This document shows, one piece after another, positions 6,844-7,376 of a DNA stretch of 7,376 bases. Position 1 is the first letter of the stretch; each line of letters begins with the position of its first letter. This DNA comes from Sporichthyaceae bacterium (GTDB lineage Bacteria > Actinomycetota > Actinomycetes > JACCUZ01). A program made the position numbers and the translations under genes. The notes beneath the pieces were generated by a model. That model was not told the DNA's origin and did no database searches. It worked only from the letters and a program-made list of their open reading frames with translations. Location of the stretch: assembly GCA_013698395.1 (NCBI GenBank), contig JACCUZ010000396.1:1-7376 (forward strand), written 5' to 3'.

Positions 6844-7353
6844 TCACAGACGACCAAGCGGTCTAGCTGATGTGGTCCAACCAAACCTCCCTGTCCATCG
6901 CGCTACGTAACCGCGCCCCATGTCTGGATCACCCCGCATCTCTCCAAGACGAAGCGGGGTGAAGAGTCCGTCGCAGATCCCCGCTACGAACTCTCTTAGG
7001 GGGCTTCGAGCTCGCCGCCACTACCCATGGCCGGAACAAGGACCATCCGTAAGATCCAGTTCACAGCGGCGCAAGTCTTCGCATTCATGCCCCACGAAAC
7101 TGAACTACCCCTCGACGACCCGGGCGTCGCTTCCCTGGTGGGCCGGAGCCTGGAACTGGTCGACTCGGGCTGATGGCACCTCGCCCAGCCAAGACACGGC
7201 GGGATCGCTGAACCAACAGACTTCCACGCCGCTGGCCGGATATTCCCCCGTCCTCTGAACGATGTCGCCGCCAGTGATCGGTGATACCTGCGCCTCAAGC
7301 GCCAAGCCCGTGGCTTCAGAGCCTCCATCGATCCCCGGGCGGTTCCAGGGCAT
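6844..7353 (-). pseudogene. Degraded CoiA-like competence/nuclease-family protein
   Basis: From ATG 7353 the minus strand reads ALEAQVSPITGGDIVQRT, then SGVEVCWFSDPAVSWLGEVPSARV and ARVVEG. This is the pattern of CoiA-like proteins: a PD-(D/E)xK-type E-x-Q strand (Glu 7296-7294, Gln 7290-7288), an RT-x-x-Y helix, and a G-x-x-V-x-W-F/I strand. A TAG follows at 7107-7105. The same frame continues past it (FSFVGHECEDLRRCELDLTD), past a second TAG at 7023-7021, into WRRARSPLREFVAGICDGLF and RWTGRFGWTTSARP, which resemble the C-terminal part of the family, and stops with TGA at 6844. The usual R-A-D-V strand before ALEAQ is missing. A TGA lies directly upstream of the ATG (7356-7354), so the true N-terminus is either lost or outside the window. 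The first 60 residues support the family call fairly well; the stretch between the two TAGs is weak. Confidence 0.5.
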
Positions 7354-7376
7354 TCAGAACCTGAACCCCCCTAACG

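Noticed and set aside
6774..6962. Plus-strand frame with an excisionase/HTH-like look (LITDDQAV, TAG, LMWSNQTSLSIALR)
   Set aside because: The resemblance is short, the frame is interrupted by TAG at 6864, and it lies antisense to the end of the CoiA-like remnant, which matches its family better.
7027..7173. 48-residue plus-strand ORF starting MAGTRTIRKIQ
   Set aside because: It is the shadow of the CoiA-like minus-strand frame and has no ribosome site or recognisable family.
1..7376. CRISPR arrays, tRNA/rRNA genes, insertion sequences, phage attachment sites
   Set aside because: I saw no regularly spaced repeats, tRNA-like folds, transposase-like frames or paired terminal inverted repeats on either strand.

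Overview
The window is high-GC DNA with frequent GTG starts, strong GGAGG-type ribosome sites and protein families typical of Actinobacteria. These include an actinobacterial beta-propeller/solute-binding fusion, a secreted six-hairpin glycosidase and a CRP/GlxR-type operator. It looks like chromosomal DNA from an actinomycete. No genus can be named from the sequence alone. Three genes are intact as far as they can be seen, and at least five are broken.

Left part (1-2677, minus strand): a secreted glycoside hydrolase related to glycogen-debranching enzymes reads off the left edge (523 N-terminal residues present). A perfect TGTGA-N6-TCACA operator sits just upstream of it. Upstream of that is a complete aldo/keto reductase with all four catalytic residues.

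Middle (about 2779-4069): a scar. A plus-strand gene for a beta-propeller joined to a family 5 ABC-transporter substrate-binding protein has lost both ends and carries one frameshift. It abuts the first 40 or so codons of a minus-strand TetR-type regulator. Both genes lost their 3' parts at the same point, as a single deletion between convergent genes would produce.

Right of centre (4169-5662, minus strand): an intact membrane-anchored alpha/beta hydrolase overlaps by 16 bases a gene for a six-helix membrane protein. That second gene is split by a one-base shift near 4679. The pair looks like a small operon.

Right part (5722-7376): a plus-strand gene, divergent from the hydrolase, encoded a nuclease-like domain with a D...E-N-Q motif fused to an alkyltransferase-like (ATL) DNA-binding domain. 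It is broken by two frame changes and one in-frame TAG. Convergent to it, on the minus strand from the right edge, is a degraded relative of the CoiA competence/nuclease family (E-A-Q motif) with two in-frame TAG codons. A stem-loop lies between the two. The right part is best read as a decayed DNA-processing or defence locus. Many of the frame breaks fall in short homopolymers, so base-calling error must be excluded before all of them are accepted as real mutations.
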